DNA from: Polynucleobacter sp. HIN11
Lineage (GTDB): Bacteria; Pseudomonadota; Gammaproteobacteria; Burkholderiales; Burkholderiaceae
Assembly (NCBI RefSeq): GCF_030297675.1
Contig: NZ_AP028142.1
Span: forward strand, 124,001-188,000
Length of the DNA: 64,000 bases
Direction: 5' to 3'
Shown here: piece after piece, positions 1-8,779 of the stretch
Numbering within the stretch: the first letter of the stretch is position 1
Layout: every line of letters begins with the position of its first letter
Program-made: the position numbers and the translations under genes
The notes under the pieces: generated by a model
What the model was told of the DNA's origin: nothing
The model's input: only the letters and a program-made list of their open reading frames with translations
Databases searched by the model: none

Positions 1-86
1 GCAAAGTCGGATTGGGTATTGGTGTGTTGGGCAGAATTGGATGTACTTTGGGAACGCATACCAAGATGATAGCGAATCAAGCGCAT
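1..86 (-). CDS. possible 5' end of a divergent gene, cut by window edge
   Basis: The minus strand is open from an ATG at 86 to the window edge and would encode about 28 residues beginning MRLIRYHLGMRSQSTSNSAQ. A second ATG at 59 is an alternative start that leaves 40 bp to the ychF start. No catalytic motif is reached before the edge, so the product cannot be named. A UbiH-type flavin hydroxylase is a guess from memory of neighbours in related genomes. It may also be a chance opening, since 86 bp is too short to judge by coding bias. Confidence 0.3.
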   Translation of the reverse strand, partial: MRLIRYHLGMRSQSTSNSAQHTNTQSDF

Positions 87-99
87 TTACAATGGGAGC

Positions 100-1194
100 A
101 TGTCACTCAAATGCGGAATCGTTGGCCTGCCGAATGTAGGCAAATCCACCCTGTTTAATGCCCTCACCAAGGCAGGTATTGCAGCCGAAAATTATCCCTT
201 TTGCACGATTGAGCCCAATGTGGGCATGGTCGAGGTCCCAGATCCCCGTTTGGCTGCCTTAGCGCAGATTGTGACTCCTGAGCGAATCGTGCCCGCCACG
301 GTCGAGTTTGTCGATATTGCTGGATTGGTAGCTGGCGCCTCCAAAGGAGAGGGGCTTGGAAATCAATTTTTGGCCAATATTCGGGAGACCGATGCGATTA
401 CCCACGTTGTGCGTTGCTTTGAGGATGCCAATGTGGTTCATGTGAGTGGCAAAGTCGACCCGATTGCAGACATTGGAGTGATTGATACCGAATTAGCTCT
501 GGCAGATTTGGGTACGGTTGAGAAAGCCCTGCAGCGTTACTCGAAGGCAGCTAAATCGGGTAACGATAAAGAGGCCGCAGCCTTGGTTGCGGTACTCACC
601 AAGGTTCAAGCACAGTTAGATCAAGCCTTGCCGGTAAGGGCCATGAGCCTTAGTAAGGAAGAGTTAGTTCTTCTTAAACCTTTTTGCTTAATTACAGCAA
701 AACCGGCGATGTATGTCGCGAATGTGAAAGAAGATGGGTTTGAGAACAATCCCCATCTTGAGGCGGTTAAGGAGCATGCTGCTAAAGAGAATGCGCCAGT
801 CGTTGCGGTATGCGCAGCCATTGAAGCTGAGATTGCTGATTTAGAGGATGCTGACAAGGCCGAGTTCTTGGCTGATCTGGGGATGAGCGAACCAGGTCTT
901 AATCGAGTAATTCGGGCGGGCTATAGCTTATTGGGTTTACAAACTTACTTCACAGCGGGCGTGAAAGAGGTGCGTGCTTGGACCATACATATTGGCGATA
1001 CGGCGCCTCAGGCTGCTGGCGTGATTCATACGGATTTCGAACGCGGCTTTATTCGAGCACAAACGATTGCGTATGACGATTACATTCAATACAAAGGTGA
1101 GCAGGGCGCAAAGGAAGCGGGTAAGATGCGCGCCGAAGGTAAGGAATACATCGTCAAGGATGGCGATGTCTTGAACTTTTTATTTAACGTCTAA
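100..1194 (+). CDS. ychF: redox-regulated ATPase YchF (Obg-family)
   Basis: This is a 364-residue OBG-family P-loop protein of the family's usual length (about 363). YchF prefers ATP and binds ribosomes, with proposed roles in translation control and oxidative stress. The G1 loop GLPNVGKST is at residues 9-17, the G3 segment DIAGLVAGASKGEG follows near 72, and the usual NKxD is replaced by NVKE at 208-211, the hallmark of ATP-preferring YchF. A coiled-coil insertion and a C-terminal TGS domain follow. The start MSLKCGIVG is the conserved family N-terminus, although GGGAG lies only one base upstream of the ATG. It ends one base before the convergent trpC stop. Confidence 0.97.
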   Translation: MSLKCGIVGLPNVGKSTLFNALTKAGIAAENYPFCTIEPNVGMVEVPDPRLAALAQIVTPERIVPATVEFVDIAGLVAGASKGEGLGNQFLANIRETDAITHVVRCFEDANVVHVSGKVDPIADIGVIDTELALADLGTVEKALQRYSKAAKSGNDKEAAALVAVLTKVQAQLDQALPVRAMSLSKEELVLLKPFCLITAKPAMYVANVKEDGFENNPHLEAVKEHAAKENAPVVAVCAAIEAEIADLEDADKAEFLADLGMSEPGLNRVIRAGYSLLGLQTYFTAGVKEVRAWTIHIGDTAPQAAGVIHTDFERGFIRAQTIAYDDYIQYKGEQGAKEAGKMRAEGKEYIVKDGDVLNFLFNV

Positions 1195-1195
1195 G

Positions 1196-1999
1196 TCAAG
1201 CAAATAATGCTGCAAGTGCCTTGCCTGGATGCTCAGCGCGCATAAAGGCTTCGCCAATTAAAAATGCATTAACCCCGGCCCCTTGCATCCGCTTGACATC
1301 GTTGGCATTGAGAATCCCGGACTCCGTGATGACGAGTTTGTCTTTGGGAATGGCTGGCAATAGATCGAGGGTGGTTTGTAAGCTAACCTCAAAGGTTTTG
1401 AGATTGCGGTTATTGATACCCAGTAGCGGCGTTTGCAGTTCAAGAGCCGCTTCTAATTCCACCCCATCATGAACTTCGACTAATACATCAAGCTGGTTCT
1501 CGATCGCACATGCTTCGAGCTCTTGCATTTGCGATAACTCAAGTGCCGCGACAATTAAAAGGATTGCATCAGCACCCATCGCGCGCGCCTCATAGACCTG
1601 ATAAGGGTCAATGATGAAGTCCTTGCGAATTACTGGCAAAGAGCATGCAGCTCGGGCTTCTTTGAGATACTGGGGCGAGCCCAAGAAGTAATCCCGATCG
1701 GTGAGGACCGATAAGCAGGTCGCGCCATGCGCGGCATAACTTTGCGCAATGTCATGTGGCATAAAGTGCTCACGCAGCACCCCTTTGCTCGGACTTGCTT
1801 TTTTGATTTCTGCAATGATGCCGGGTTTGTGATTATTGACGGAGTCTATCAGTGCTTTAGCAAAGCCACGCACCTTTCTATTTGGATCAGAATTAGCACT
1901 CAATGCCTCTTTTAAGATTTCACCACTAGAGATCAATCGTTGTGCAGCCACAATCTCATGTCGCTTAGTCTCCAGAATACGACTCAGAATATCGCTCAT
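1196..1999 (-). CDS. trpC: indole-3-glycerol phosphate synthase
   Basis: A 267-residue single-domain TIM-barrel enzyme that closes the pyrrole ring of CdRP to give indole-3-glycerol phosphate in tryptophan synthesis. Recognisable blocks are EIKKASPSKG (catalytic lysine region), VIRKDFIID, VLVEVHD, GINNRNL and the phosphate-binding end VITESGI. It is not fused to TrpF. It is the last gene of rpe-trpEGDC and overlaps the trpD stop by 4 bp, which suggests translational coupling. It meets ychF tail to tail with no room for a terminator. Confidence 0.97.
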   Translation of the reverse strand: MSDILSRILETKRHEIVAAQRLISSGEILKEALSANSDPNRKVRGFAKALIDSVNNHKPGIIAEIKKASPSKGVLREHFMPHDIAQSYAAHGATCLSVLTDRDYFLGSPQYLKEARAACSLPVIRKDFIIDPYQVYEARAMGADAILLIVAALELSQMQELEACAIENQLDVLVEVHDGVELEAALELQTPLLGINNRNLKTFEVSLQTTLDLLPAIPKDKLVITESGILNANDVKRMQGAGVNAFLIGEAFMRAEHPGKALAALFA

Positions 2000-3027
2000 G
2001 AGGCAAGACTTTGCGTTAACGCAACAAACGCTTCGAGTTTCTGTTTGGCTTTGCCAGAAGCAATTGTGCTGTCAGCCAGCTCGATACCATCGGCAATCGA
2101 TGGAGAGACATTAGCAGCATAGAGGGTGGCGCCTGCATTGAGGCACACAATATTGCGTGCAGGCCCTGATTGATTGTTCATGATATTCAAAATGATGGCT
2201 TTGGATTCTTGCGCATCAGCAACCTTTAGAGTGTCCATTGAAGCGTGAGGGATTCCAAAATCACTGGGCTTAATTTCATACTGATTGATTTGCCCCTTGC
2301 GCAGTTCAGCGACCATGGTGGGGCCCGAGAGCGTGATCTCATCTAAGCCGTCATTGCCATGAACCACTAAAGCGTGCTCGGCCCCCATTAGCTGTAAGAC
2401 TTTTGCTTGAGTAGCCACTAGCTCTGGATGAAATACGCCCATCACAATATTGGGCGCTTTTGCGGGATTGGTGAGGGGTCCCAAAATATTAAAGATGGTG
2501 CGTACCCCTAGGTCCTTGCGGACCGGAACCACGTTTTTCATGGCGGGGTGATGATTGGGGGCGAACATAAAGCCAATACCAAGTTGCTCAATGCATTGAC
2601 TTACTGCAGCGGCGCTCAGGTTTAGTTTGACCCCGAGCGCTTCCAAAACATCGGCGCTGCCTGACTTGCTACTAACACTTCGATTGCCATGCTTCGCAAT
2701 CTTGGCGCCTGCCGCGGACGCAACAAACATGGATGCTGTCGAAATATTAAAGGTATGGGCACCATCGCCACCGGTACCCACTACATCGACTAGATGGGTC
2801 TTATCCTTAACATCCACAGCAGTAGCAAAGTCCCGCATCACGGTCGCCGCCGCAGCAATTTCGGTGGGCGTTTCTTTTTTGCTGCGAAGGGCAACCAAAA
2901 GGGCGGCCACCATCGGCCCTGGCAGTTCACCACCCATAATGGCGCGCATGATCTGTACCATTTCGGCTTCGAGTAACTCTTTGCCGTCAATCAAGTGTTG
3001 CAGGGTTTGGGATGGGGTCATGGCCAT
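1996..3027 (-). CDS. trpD: anthranilate phosphoribosyltransferase
   Basis: A 343-residue enzyme that transfers the phosphoribosyl group of PRPP to anthranilate, the second step of tryptophan synthesis. The PRPP/pyrophosphate loop DVVGTGGDGAHTFNIST lies near residues 83-99, followed by the KHGNRSVSSKSGSADVLE block that binds anthranilate and magnesium. It is a stand-alone enzyme, not fused to TrpG as in enterics. It lies 3 bp downstream of trpG and overlaps trpC by 4 bp. Confidence 0.97.
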   Translation of the reverse strand: MAMTPSQTLQHLIDGKELLEAEMVQIMRAIMGGELPGPMVAALLVALRSKKETPTEIAAAATVMRDFATAVDVKDKTHLVDVVGTGGDGAHTFNISTASMFVASAAGAKIAKHGNRSVSSKSGSADVLEALGVKLNLSAAAVSQCIEQLGIGFMFAPNHHPAMKNVVPVRKDLGVRTIFNILGPLTNPAKAPNIVMGVFHPELVATQAKVLQLMGAEHALVVHGNDGLDEITLSGPTMVAELRKGQINQYEIKPSDFGIPHASMDTLKVADAQESKAIILNIMNNQSGPARNIVCLNAGATLYAANVSPSIADGIELADSTIASGKAKQKLEAFVALTQSLAS

Positions 3028-3030
3028 TTC

Positions 3031-3597
3031 TTACTTCATCGCTAAAAAGTTTTTCAGGAGAGCGTGACCGTGCTCAGAGAGAATCGACTCTGGATGAAAT
3101 TGGACACCCTCCACGCATAACTCTTTATGACGCACGCCCATGATTTCGCCATCGTCAGTTTGTGCGGTGATGGTTAAGCAACTGGGTAAGTTCTCTCGAT
3201 TAATAGCGAGCGAGTGATAGCGCGTCACCCGAAATGATTTTGGGAGATGTTTAAATACACCTTCGTCGATATGGGTGATCTCATCGGTTTTGCCGTGCAT
3301 CACTTTCTTCGCGCGGATCACCTCGCCTCCAAAAGCCTCACCAATCGCTTGATGCCCAAGGCAGACGCCCAGAATCGGAATCTTGCCCGCATAGGTCTTG
3401 ATGGTATTAACCGAGATCCCTGCTTCCTTTGGGCTGCAAGGTCCCGGGGAGATACAAATACGATCCGGATTGATTTTGGCAATATCCGCAACGCTGATTT
3501 CATCATTACGTACAACTTTCACGTCTTCGCCAAGCTCGGCAAAGTATTGCACCAAGTTATAAGTAAAGGAGTCGTAGTTATCGATCATTAAGAGCAT
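3031..3597 (-). CDS. trpG: anthranilate synthase glutamine amidotransferase subunit
   Basis: A 188-residue class I glutamine amidotransferase that supplies ammonia to TrpE. The nucleophile is Cys79 in GVCLGHQ and the His-Glu pair lies in GVQFHPES (His168, Glu170). The oxyanion segment SPGPCSPKEAG is at about 50-60. In many bacteria this subunit also serves PabB for folate (the PabA role). No pabA is in this window, so a dual role is possible but unproven. It lies 2 bp downstream of trpE in the same operon. Confidence 0.96.
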   Translation of the reverse strand: MLLMIDNYDSFTYNLVQYFAELGEDVKVVRNDEISVADIAKINPDRICISPGPCSPKEAGISVNTIKTYAGKIPILGVCLGHQAIGEAFGGEVIRAKKVMHGKTDEITHIDEGVFKHLPKSFRVTRYHSLAINRENLPSCLTITAQTDDGEIMGVRHKELCVEGVQFHPESILSEHGHALLKNFLAMK

Positions 3598-3599
3598 CG

Positions 3600-5102
3600 T
3601 TATGCTCCTTTAGAGGATTCGGTTAATTCAGCAGCTGCTAATACTGCTTTCGCTTTCACTTCGGTCTCTTTCCATTCGGAGGTGGGATCCGAATCGGCCA
3701 CGACACCTGCGCCCGCTTGAGAGTGCAGCATGCCGTCTTTAATCACGCCGGTGCGGATCACAATCGCCACATCCATATCGCCTGAGAACGAGAGATAACC
3801 GGCAGCACCGCCATAGATACCACGTTTGGTAATTTCCATTTCATCAATAATTTCCATCGCCCGAATTTTGGGGGCACCAGATAGGGTGCCGGCAGGGAAG
3901 GTGGCGCGTAAGACATCCATATTGCTCATATTGTCCTTAAGTTCACCTTCGACTGAGCTAACGATATGTTGCACGTGGGAGTACTTTTCAATCACCATCG
4001 AATCGGTGACCTTGACACTTGCGGTCTTGGCAATACGCCCGACATCATTGCGGGCGAGATCAATCAGCATTACATGCTCAGCAATTTCTTTGGGATCAGC
4101 CAGTAACTCTTTAGCAAGTTGTGCATCCTCTTCAGGGGTCGCACCGCGGCGACGAGTTCCGGCTAAGGGCCGAATCGTGACCATTTTGCGTCCCTCACGT
4201 TTTTCTTGGCGCACTAAGATTTCAGGGGATGAGCCCACAATTTGCAAATCCCCAAAGTCATAGAAATACATGTAAGGGGAGGGGTTGAGTGAGCGTAATG
4301 CGCGGTAGAGTTGCAATGGTGGTTCAGTGAAGGTTCGGCTGATGCGCTGGCCAATGACCACCTGCATACAATCGCCTGCGAGGATATAGTCCTTGGTACG
4401 ACGCACTGCATCTTCAAAATCGCTTGCCTTGAATTTGCGAATAAGTTCGGGGCGTGGCTTGGATGCTTGTTCTTCGGGTATCTGGATCGGGACTGTAAGC
4501 ATGGCTTGCAAGTTTTGCAGCCGTTTAGTGCCGCTCTCATAAGCGTTAGAGTCATTGGGATCTACATACACAATGAAATAGATCTTGCCTGCGACATTGT
4601 CAACAACAGCCAATTCCTCAGTGAGCATCAGTTGAATGTCAGGTACACCGATTTCATCGGGTAAGGAGTGAACCGCAAGTCGCTTTTCAATATAGCGAAC
4701 CGTGTCGTAGGCAAAGTAACCGGCTAAGCCACCACAAAAGCGCGGCAGATTTGCCTGAGGGGCGACCTTAAAGCGTTTGAGATACTGATCAATGAAGTCA
4801 AGCGGGTTCTCGTGATTGCGCTCAATGACCGTATCGTCGTGCATGATCTCATTGGTTGGGTTACTGGGGGTACCAACGGTTCTAAAAATAGTTCGTGCCG
4901 GTAGGCCAATAATGGAATAGCGCCCAAAGCGCTCGCCGCCATAAACGGATTCCAACAAAAAGGTATTTTTTTGGCCAGACTTTTGGGTCAGCTTCAAGTA
5001 GAGCGATAGGGGAGTCTCGAGATCGGCAAGTGACTCCGCAACCAGCGCCACACGGTTATACCCTTGCTTCGCAAATTTGTGTAAGTCAATTGTATTCATC
5101 AT
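3600..5102 (-). CDS. trpE: anthranilate synthase component I
   Basis: A 500-residue chorismate-utilising enzyme making anthranilate with TrpG. The N-terminal feedback site motif LLES is at residues 49-52, so tryptophan inhibition is expected. The C-terminal chorismate domain contains IRPLAGTRRRG, the metal-binding run HVMLIDLARND and the FPAGTLSGAPKIRAME block. The start is ATG at 5102 or the adjacent ATG at 5099; the Shine-Dalgarno is weak. Only 21 bp separate it from rpe and no leader peptide or attenuator is seen. The gph gene often found between rpe and trpE in Burkholderia and Ralstonia is absent here. Confidence 0.97.
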   Translation of the reverse strand: MMNTIDLHKFAKQGYNRVALVAESLADLETPLSLYLKLTQKSGQKNTFLLESVYGGERFGRYSIIGLPARTIFRTVGTPSNPTNEIMHDDTVIERNHENPLDFIDQYLKRFKVAPQANLPRFCGGLAGYFAYDTVRYIEKRLAVHSLPDEIGVPDIQLMLTEELAVVDNVAGKIYFIVYVDPNDSNAYESGTKRLQNLQAMLTVPIQIPEEQASKPRPELIRKFKASDFEDAVRRTKDYILAGDCMQVVIGQRISRTFTEPPLQLYRALRSLNPSPYMYFYDFGDLQIVGSSPEILVRQEKREGRKMVTIRPLAGTRRRGATPEEDAQLAKELLADPKEIAEHVMLIDLARNDVGRIAKTASVKVTDSMVIEKYSHVQHIVSSVEGELKDNMSNMDVLRATFPAGTLSGAPKIRAMEIIDEMEITKRGIYGGAAGYLSFSGDMDVAIVIRTGVIKDGMLHSQAGAGVVADSDPTSEWKETEVKAKAVLAAAELTESSKGA

Positions 5103-5123
5103 GCCCAGGTCGTCTTTAATGAT

Positions 5124-5837
5124 TTAAGACCCAATCGCGTCACGCATGGCATGAATGACCTCAGCATAATTTGGCTTACCAAAAATCGCCGAGCCTGCTA
5201 CAAAGGTATCGGCTCCAGCCTCGGCAACACTAGCAATATTGTCAATTTTGATTCCCCCATCGACCTCAAGGCGAATGGCTCGACCACTGGTTTCTTGATA
5301 GCGATTGAGCATCTTACGTACCTGTTCGATCTTAGTAAGAGTGCTGGGAATAAAAGATTGACCTCCAAAGCCTGGGTTGACTGACATCAGAAGTACCAGA
5401 TCAATTTGATCTAAGGCGTGGTCTAGGTGATGGATCGGGGTAGCGGGATTAAGGACTAGCCCAGCTTGGCAGCCATGATCTTTAATGAGTGAGAGGGTGC
5501 GATGCACATGCGCACTGGCCTCGGGGTGAAAGCTGATCAGATTGGCTCCTGCTTTGGCAAAGTCAGGGACAATCCGATCAACCGGCTCAATCATGAGGTG
5601 GACATCGATCATCGCCGGTTTACCGTTTTTGATGGCATGGGGACGTATTGCCTCACAAACCAAGGGCCCAACCGTTAAATTGGGCACATAGTGGTTATCC
5701 ATTACGTCAAAGTGAATCCAATCGGCTCCGGCATTCAAGACAGCCTTCACCTCTTCGCCCAGTTTGGCGAAGTCGGCTGACAGAATCGAGGGGGCAATGA
5801 TGGCGGAATTAGGGCTCATTTGAGTGGTTTTTGTCAT
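5124..5837 (-). CDS. rpe: ribulose-phosphate 3-epimerase
   Basis: A 237-residue TIM-barrel epimerase that interconverts ribulose 5-phosphate and xylulose 5-phosphate in the pentose phosphate and Calvin pathways. It shows IAPSILSADFAKLGEEV at about 14-30, the metal-binding HFDVMDNHYVPN block, the second histidine in IDVHLMI, the loop MSVNPGFGGQ and LEVDGGI near the C-terminus. It is the first gene of the run into trpE and is divergent from apaG, a pairing common in betaproteobacteria. The 45-bp gap to apaG must hold both promoters. Confidence 0.97.
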   Translation of the reverse strand: MTKTTQMSPNSAIIAPSILSADFAKLGEEVKAVLNAGADWIHFDVMDNHYVPNLTVGPLVCEAIRPHAIKNGKPAMIDVHLMIEPVDRIVPDFAKAGANLISFHPEASAHVHRTLSLIKDHGCQAGLVLNPATPIHHLDHALDQIDLVLLMSVNPGFGGQSFIPSTLTKIEQVRKMLNRYQETSGRAIRLEVDGGIKIDNIASVAEAGADTFVAGSAIFGKPNYAEVIHAMRDAIGS

Positions 5838-5882
5838 ATATACCTAGATTCTATCTTGCGAACGGGGTTGGGATAGCGCAGA

Positions 5883-6266
5883 ATGCAGGTCATGAATCCA
5901 CCCGAAATTACCGTAAACGTCCGCCCCCAGTACCTTCCCGAGCAATCGGATCCCGATAATCAGCAATACGCGTTTGCTTATACCGTGACCATTCGCAATA
6001 CCGGAACGGCCAGTGTTCAGCTAATTGCCCGCCATTGGTTGATTACCGATGGCGAAGGGGAGGTTCAGGAGGTGAAGGGTTTGGGGGTAGTTGGTCAACA
6101 GCCACTTTTACGCTCCGGCGAGCATTTTGAGTACACCAGTTGGGCTACTTTGCCCACACCAGCCGGCACGATGCGCGGGGAGTATTTTTGCGTCACCGAG
6201 GATGCTCAGTTTTTTCAGGCAACAATTCCAGAGTTTGCCCTGGTGATGCCAAGAACCTTGCACTGA
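5883..6266 (+). CDS. apaG: ApaG domain protein
   Basis: A 127-residue single ApaG/DUF525 domain with an immunoglobulin-like beta fold. The family includes CorD of Salmonella, linked to cobalt resistance and magnesium efflux, but its biochemical role is unsettled. Family features seen are the early VRPQYLPEQSDP run, the YAFAYTVTIRNTG strand pair, the ARHWLITDGEG segment and the late GTMRGEYFCV strand. The start is either ATG at 5883 or ATG at 5892, the latter having AGG four bases upstream. It is transcribed divergently from rpe. Confidence 0.93.
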   Translation: MQVMNPPEITVNVRPQYLPEQSDPDNQQYAFAYTVTIRNTGTASVQLIARHWLITDGEGEVQEVKGLGVVGQQPLLRSGEHFEYTSWATLPTPAGTMRGEYFCVTEDAQFFQATIPEFALVMPRTLH

Positions 6267-6353
6267 ATAGGGCTATTTAAGATTTTTGGCAAGGATTCTC
6301 GTTAAGATGGAAATGCATTCACTAAAACAAACCTATTGATCAAAGGATTCAAT

Positions 6354-7277
6354 ATGAAGCAACTTTCGTGGTCCAGCGCATTAGGCAGCATCACTTTGCT
6401 TGCCAGTAGTTTATTGATTTCGCCAGTAGCAATCGCTCAGCAAAGCACCCTCGATAAGATGAAGTCTACCGGTGTAGTAACTATGGGTGTGCGTGAGTCA
6501 TCTGGCGCCCTCTCCTATACCTTGGGTGATGGTAAATACGCAGGCTTTCATGTGGAAATCTGCAATACCGTATTGCGTGATATTCAAAAGCAATTGAATT
6601 TGAAGACACTGGATATCAAATATACCCCCGTCACTTCACAGAATCGCATTCCGTTGTTACAGAATGGAACGGTTGACATTGAGTGTGGTTCAACGACCAA
6701 TAATGCAACCCGGCAAAAGGATGTGGCTTTTGCTGTAACAACATACGTTGAGGAAATTCGGATTGCGGTGAAGGCCAATTCCGGAATTACCTCCTTAAAT
6801 CAGCTCAATGGTAAAAAGGTAGCAACCACTACAGGCACTACCTCAGTGCAGCTCTTGCGTAAGCATGAGAAGGCTACCGGAGTGAACTTTGAAGAAGTCT
6901 TTGGTAAAGACCACGCTGATAGCTTCCTGTTGTTGGAATCGGGGCGCGCTGATGCATTTGTGATGGATGGCTCCATTTTGGCCGGCAATATCGCGAATGC
7001 AAAAAATCCTGGCGATTACCGCATTGTGGGTGAAGTAATTGCAGTTGAGCCGATTGCCATCATGATGCGTAAAGATGATCCTGGCTTTAAGAAAGCAGTG
7101 GACGATAACCTCAGGCGCATGATGAAGGATGGCACCCTCACCAAGCTCTGGGACAAGTGGTTCTTACAACCCATTCCTCCCAAGAATGCACGAGTCGGTT
7201 TGGCTTTATCTGAAAGTACCAAACAAGCATGGGCCAATCCAAACGATAAGCCTGCAGAGGATTATCAGAAGAAGTAA
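6354..7277 (+). CDS. gltI: glutamate/aspartate ABC transporter periplasmic binding protein
   Basis: A 307-residue solute-binding protein of the polar amino acid family (SBP_bac_3). The open frame extends to TTG at 6336, but ATG at 6354 has AAAGGA six bases upstream and gives a classical signal peptide with Lys2, a hydrophobic run and an AIAQQ-type cleavage region near residue 29. The mature protein has VTMGVRESSGALSYTLGDG and GFHVEICN, close to GltI of enterics, and DGSILAGNI in the second lobe. It is followed at 21 bp by the permease genes. Glutamate/aspartate specificity is inferred from similarity to GltI and from the complete IJKL order. Confidence 0.92.
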   Translation: MKQLSWSSALGSITLLASSLLISPVAIAQQSTLDKMKSTGVVTMGVRESSGALSYTLGDGKYAGFHVEICNTVLRDIQKQLNLKTLDIKYTPVTSQNRIPLLQNGTVDIECGSTTNNATRQKDVAFAVTTYVEEIRIAVKANSGITSLNQLNGKKVATTTGTTSVQLLRKHEKATGVNFEEVFGKDHADSFLLLESGRADAFVMDGSILAGNIANAKNPGDYRIVGEVIAVEPIAIMMRKDDPGFKKAVDDNLRRMMKDGTLTKLWDKWFLQPIPPKNARVGLALSESTKQAWANPNDKPAEDYQKK

Positions 7278-7298
7278 TTTAGGCCCTTTCAGTTTGAT

Positions 7299-8084
7299 AT
7301 GAACTTAGATTGGAGTGTCTTTTGTAAAGACACTTTGACTGGAGAAGTAGCCCCACGCTGCTTCTCCTTTTTATTTGGGATGGATCCCAACGCTGATCCC
7401 ACTTATTTGGATTGGTTAATCTCTGCATGGGGCTGGACGATTGCTGTCGCTGGGCTTAGTCTAGTGTTAGCAATGGTGATGGGGGTCGTCATCGGTACGA
7501 TGCGCACCTTACCGTCTAAGCATCTTGTCAATCGACTATGCATCGCAGGGGCAACGGCGTGGGTTGAGCTCTTCCGAAATATCCCATTACTCGTTCAAGT
7601 TTTTCTTTGGTATCACGTAGTGCCGGCGTTTTTCCCCATCATGAAAGACTTCCCATCCTATTTATTGGTGAGTATTGCCTTGGGTTTATTTACATCGGCG
7701 CGGATTGCGGAACAGGTCCGCGCAGGGATTCAGTCGCTACCATCAGGACAGCGAAATGCAGCGATTGCCTTGGGTATGACCACCACACAAAGTTATCGCT
7801 ACGTGCTCTTACCGATGGGTATGCGAATCATCATTCCGCCACTTACATCAGAGTGTATGAATATCGTGAAGAACTCATCCGTTGCGTTTGCGGTATCCGT
7901 ACCGGAGCTCACCTTATTTGCTTTACAGGCTCAGGAGGAAACCTCCCGTGGTATTGAAATTTATTTAGCCGTTACGGGGCTATATATGGTGAGCGCATTT
8001 ACAGTCAATCGAATCATGGTGTGGATTGAGAAAAAAACGCGCGTTCCTGGTTTTATTGCGGCCAATCCATCCTCAGCGCATTAA
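7299..8084 (+). CDS. gltJ: glutamate/aspartate ABC transporter permease GltJ
   Basis: A 261-residue inner-membrane permease of the HisM/GltJ type. About 45 N-terminal residues precede the first membrane segment (WTIAVAGLSLVLAMVMGVVI). The cytoplasmic EAA loop that docks on the ATPase reads AAIALGMTTTQSYRYVLLP around residues 150-170. It pairs with GltK, 16 bp downstream, to form the transport channel. It is slightly longer than the 246-residue E. coli protein because of the N-terminal extension containing FGMDPNADPTYLDWL, which is usual in this permease group. Confidence 0.93.
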   Translation: MNLDWSVFCKDTLTGEVAPRCFSFLFGMDPNADPTYLDWLISAWGWTIAVAGLSLVLAMVMGVVIGTMRTLPSKHLVNRLCIAGATAWVELFRNIPLLVQVFLWYHVVPAFFPIMKDFPSYLLVSIALGLFTSARIAEQVRAGIQSLPSGQRNAAIALGMTTTQSYRYVLLPMGMRIIIPPLTSECMNIVKNSSVAFAVSVPELTLFALQAQEETSRGIEIYLAVTGLYMVSAFTVNRIMVWIEKKTRVPGFIAANPSSAH

Positions 8085-8099
8085 GGTAAGCGATAAATC

Positions 8100-8765
8100 A
8101 TGAACCTGGATCTGAGCTTTTATAACTGGGAGCTATTCACTAGTTATATTCAAAAGGGATTGATCTTTAGTGTTCAGTTAACCATTATTGCGACGATTGG
8201 CGGGATTCTGTTGGGGACGGTACTGGCTTTAATGCGTCTTTCAGGAAAACCGTGGCTTGCGTTACCTGCAACTGCGTATGTCAATACGATGCGTTCCATT
8301 CCGCTGGTCATGGTCATTTTGTGGTTTTTCTTATTGATTCCGCTGATCATTGGCAAACCAATTGGCGTTAATTTATCGGCCATCATTACCTTTATTGCAT
8401 TTGAGGCGGCTTACTTTTCGGAGATTGTGCGAGCCGGAATTCAGTCGATTCCGAAGGGGCAGGTTTATGCGGCTCAAGCCTTAGGAATGACCTACTCCCA
8501 AAATATGCGTTTGGTGGTTTTACCGCAAGCCTTTCGAAATATGATCCCTGTTTTTATGACCCAAACTATTATCTTGTTCCAGGATACCTCTTTGGTCTAT
8601 GCGATTGGTGCTTATGATCTTTTAAAGGGATTTGAGATTGCCGGTAAAAATTTTGGACGACCAATTGAGACCTATTTGTTAGCAGCCCTGACGTATTTTT
8701 TAATCTGTTTTACCTTATCCCGAATTGTTAAGCGAATTCAGGAAAAAGTTGCAATTGTTCGTTAA
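8100..8765 (+). CDS. gltK: glutamate/aspartate ABC transporter permease GltK
   Basis: A 221-residue permease, the second half of the channel. It begins with a short soluble segment and then hydrophobic helices at roughly 19-45, 55-85, 85-110 and 185-210. The EAA loop reads AAQALGMTYSQNMRLVVLP near 123-141. The sequence YNWELFTSYIQKGLIFSVQLT matches the GltK N-terminal type. It follows gltJ by 15 bp and precedes gltL by 14 bp, so the four genes form one transcription unit. Confidence 0.93.
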   Translation: MNLDLSFYNWELFTSYIQKGLIFSVQLTIIATIGGILLGTVLALMRLSGKPWLALPATAYVNTMRSIPLVMVILWFFLLIPLIIGKPIGVNLSAIITFIAFEAAYFSEIVRAGIQSIPKGQVYAAQALGMTYSQNMRLVVLPQAFRNMIPVFMTQTIILFQDTSLVYAIGAYDLLKGFEIAGKNFGRPIETYLLAALTYFLICFTLSRIVKRIQEKVAIVR

Positions 8766-8779
8766 GAAATGAGATTGCC

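Noticed and set aside
2627..3067. 146-codon plus-strand ORF opposite trpD/trpG
   Set aside because: It lies opposite conserved trpD codons and has no recognisable domain or ribosome site; a shadow frame.
5103..5123. trp attenuator or leader peptide before trpE
   Set aside because: Only 21 bp separate rpe and trpE; no Trp-codon run or hairpin pair fits.
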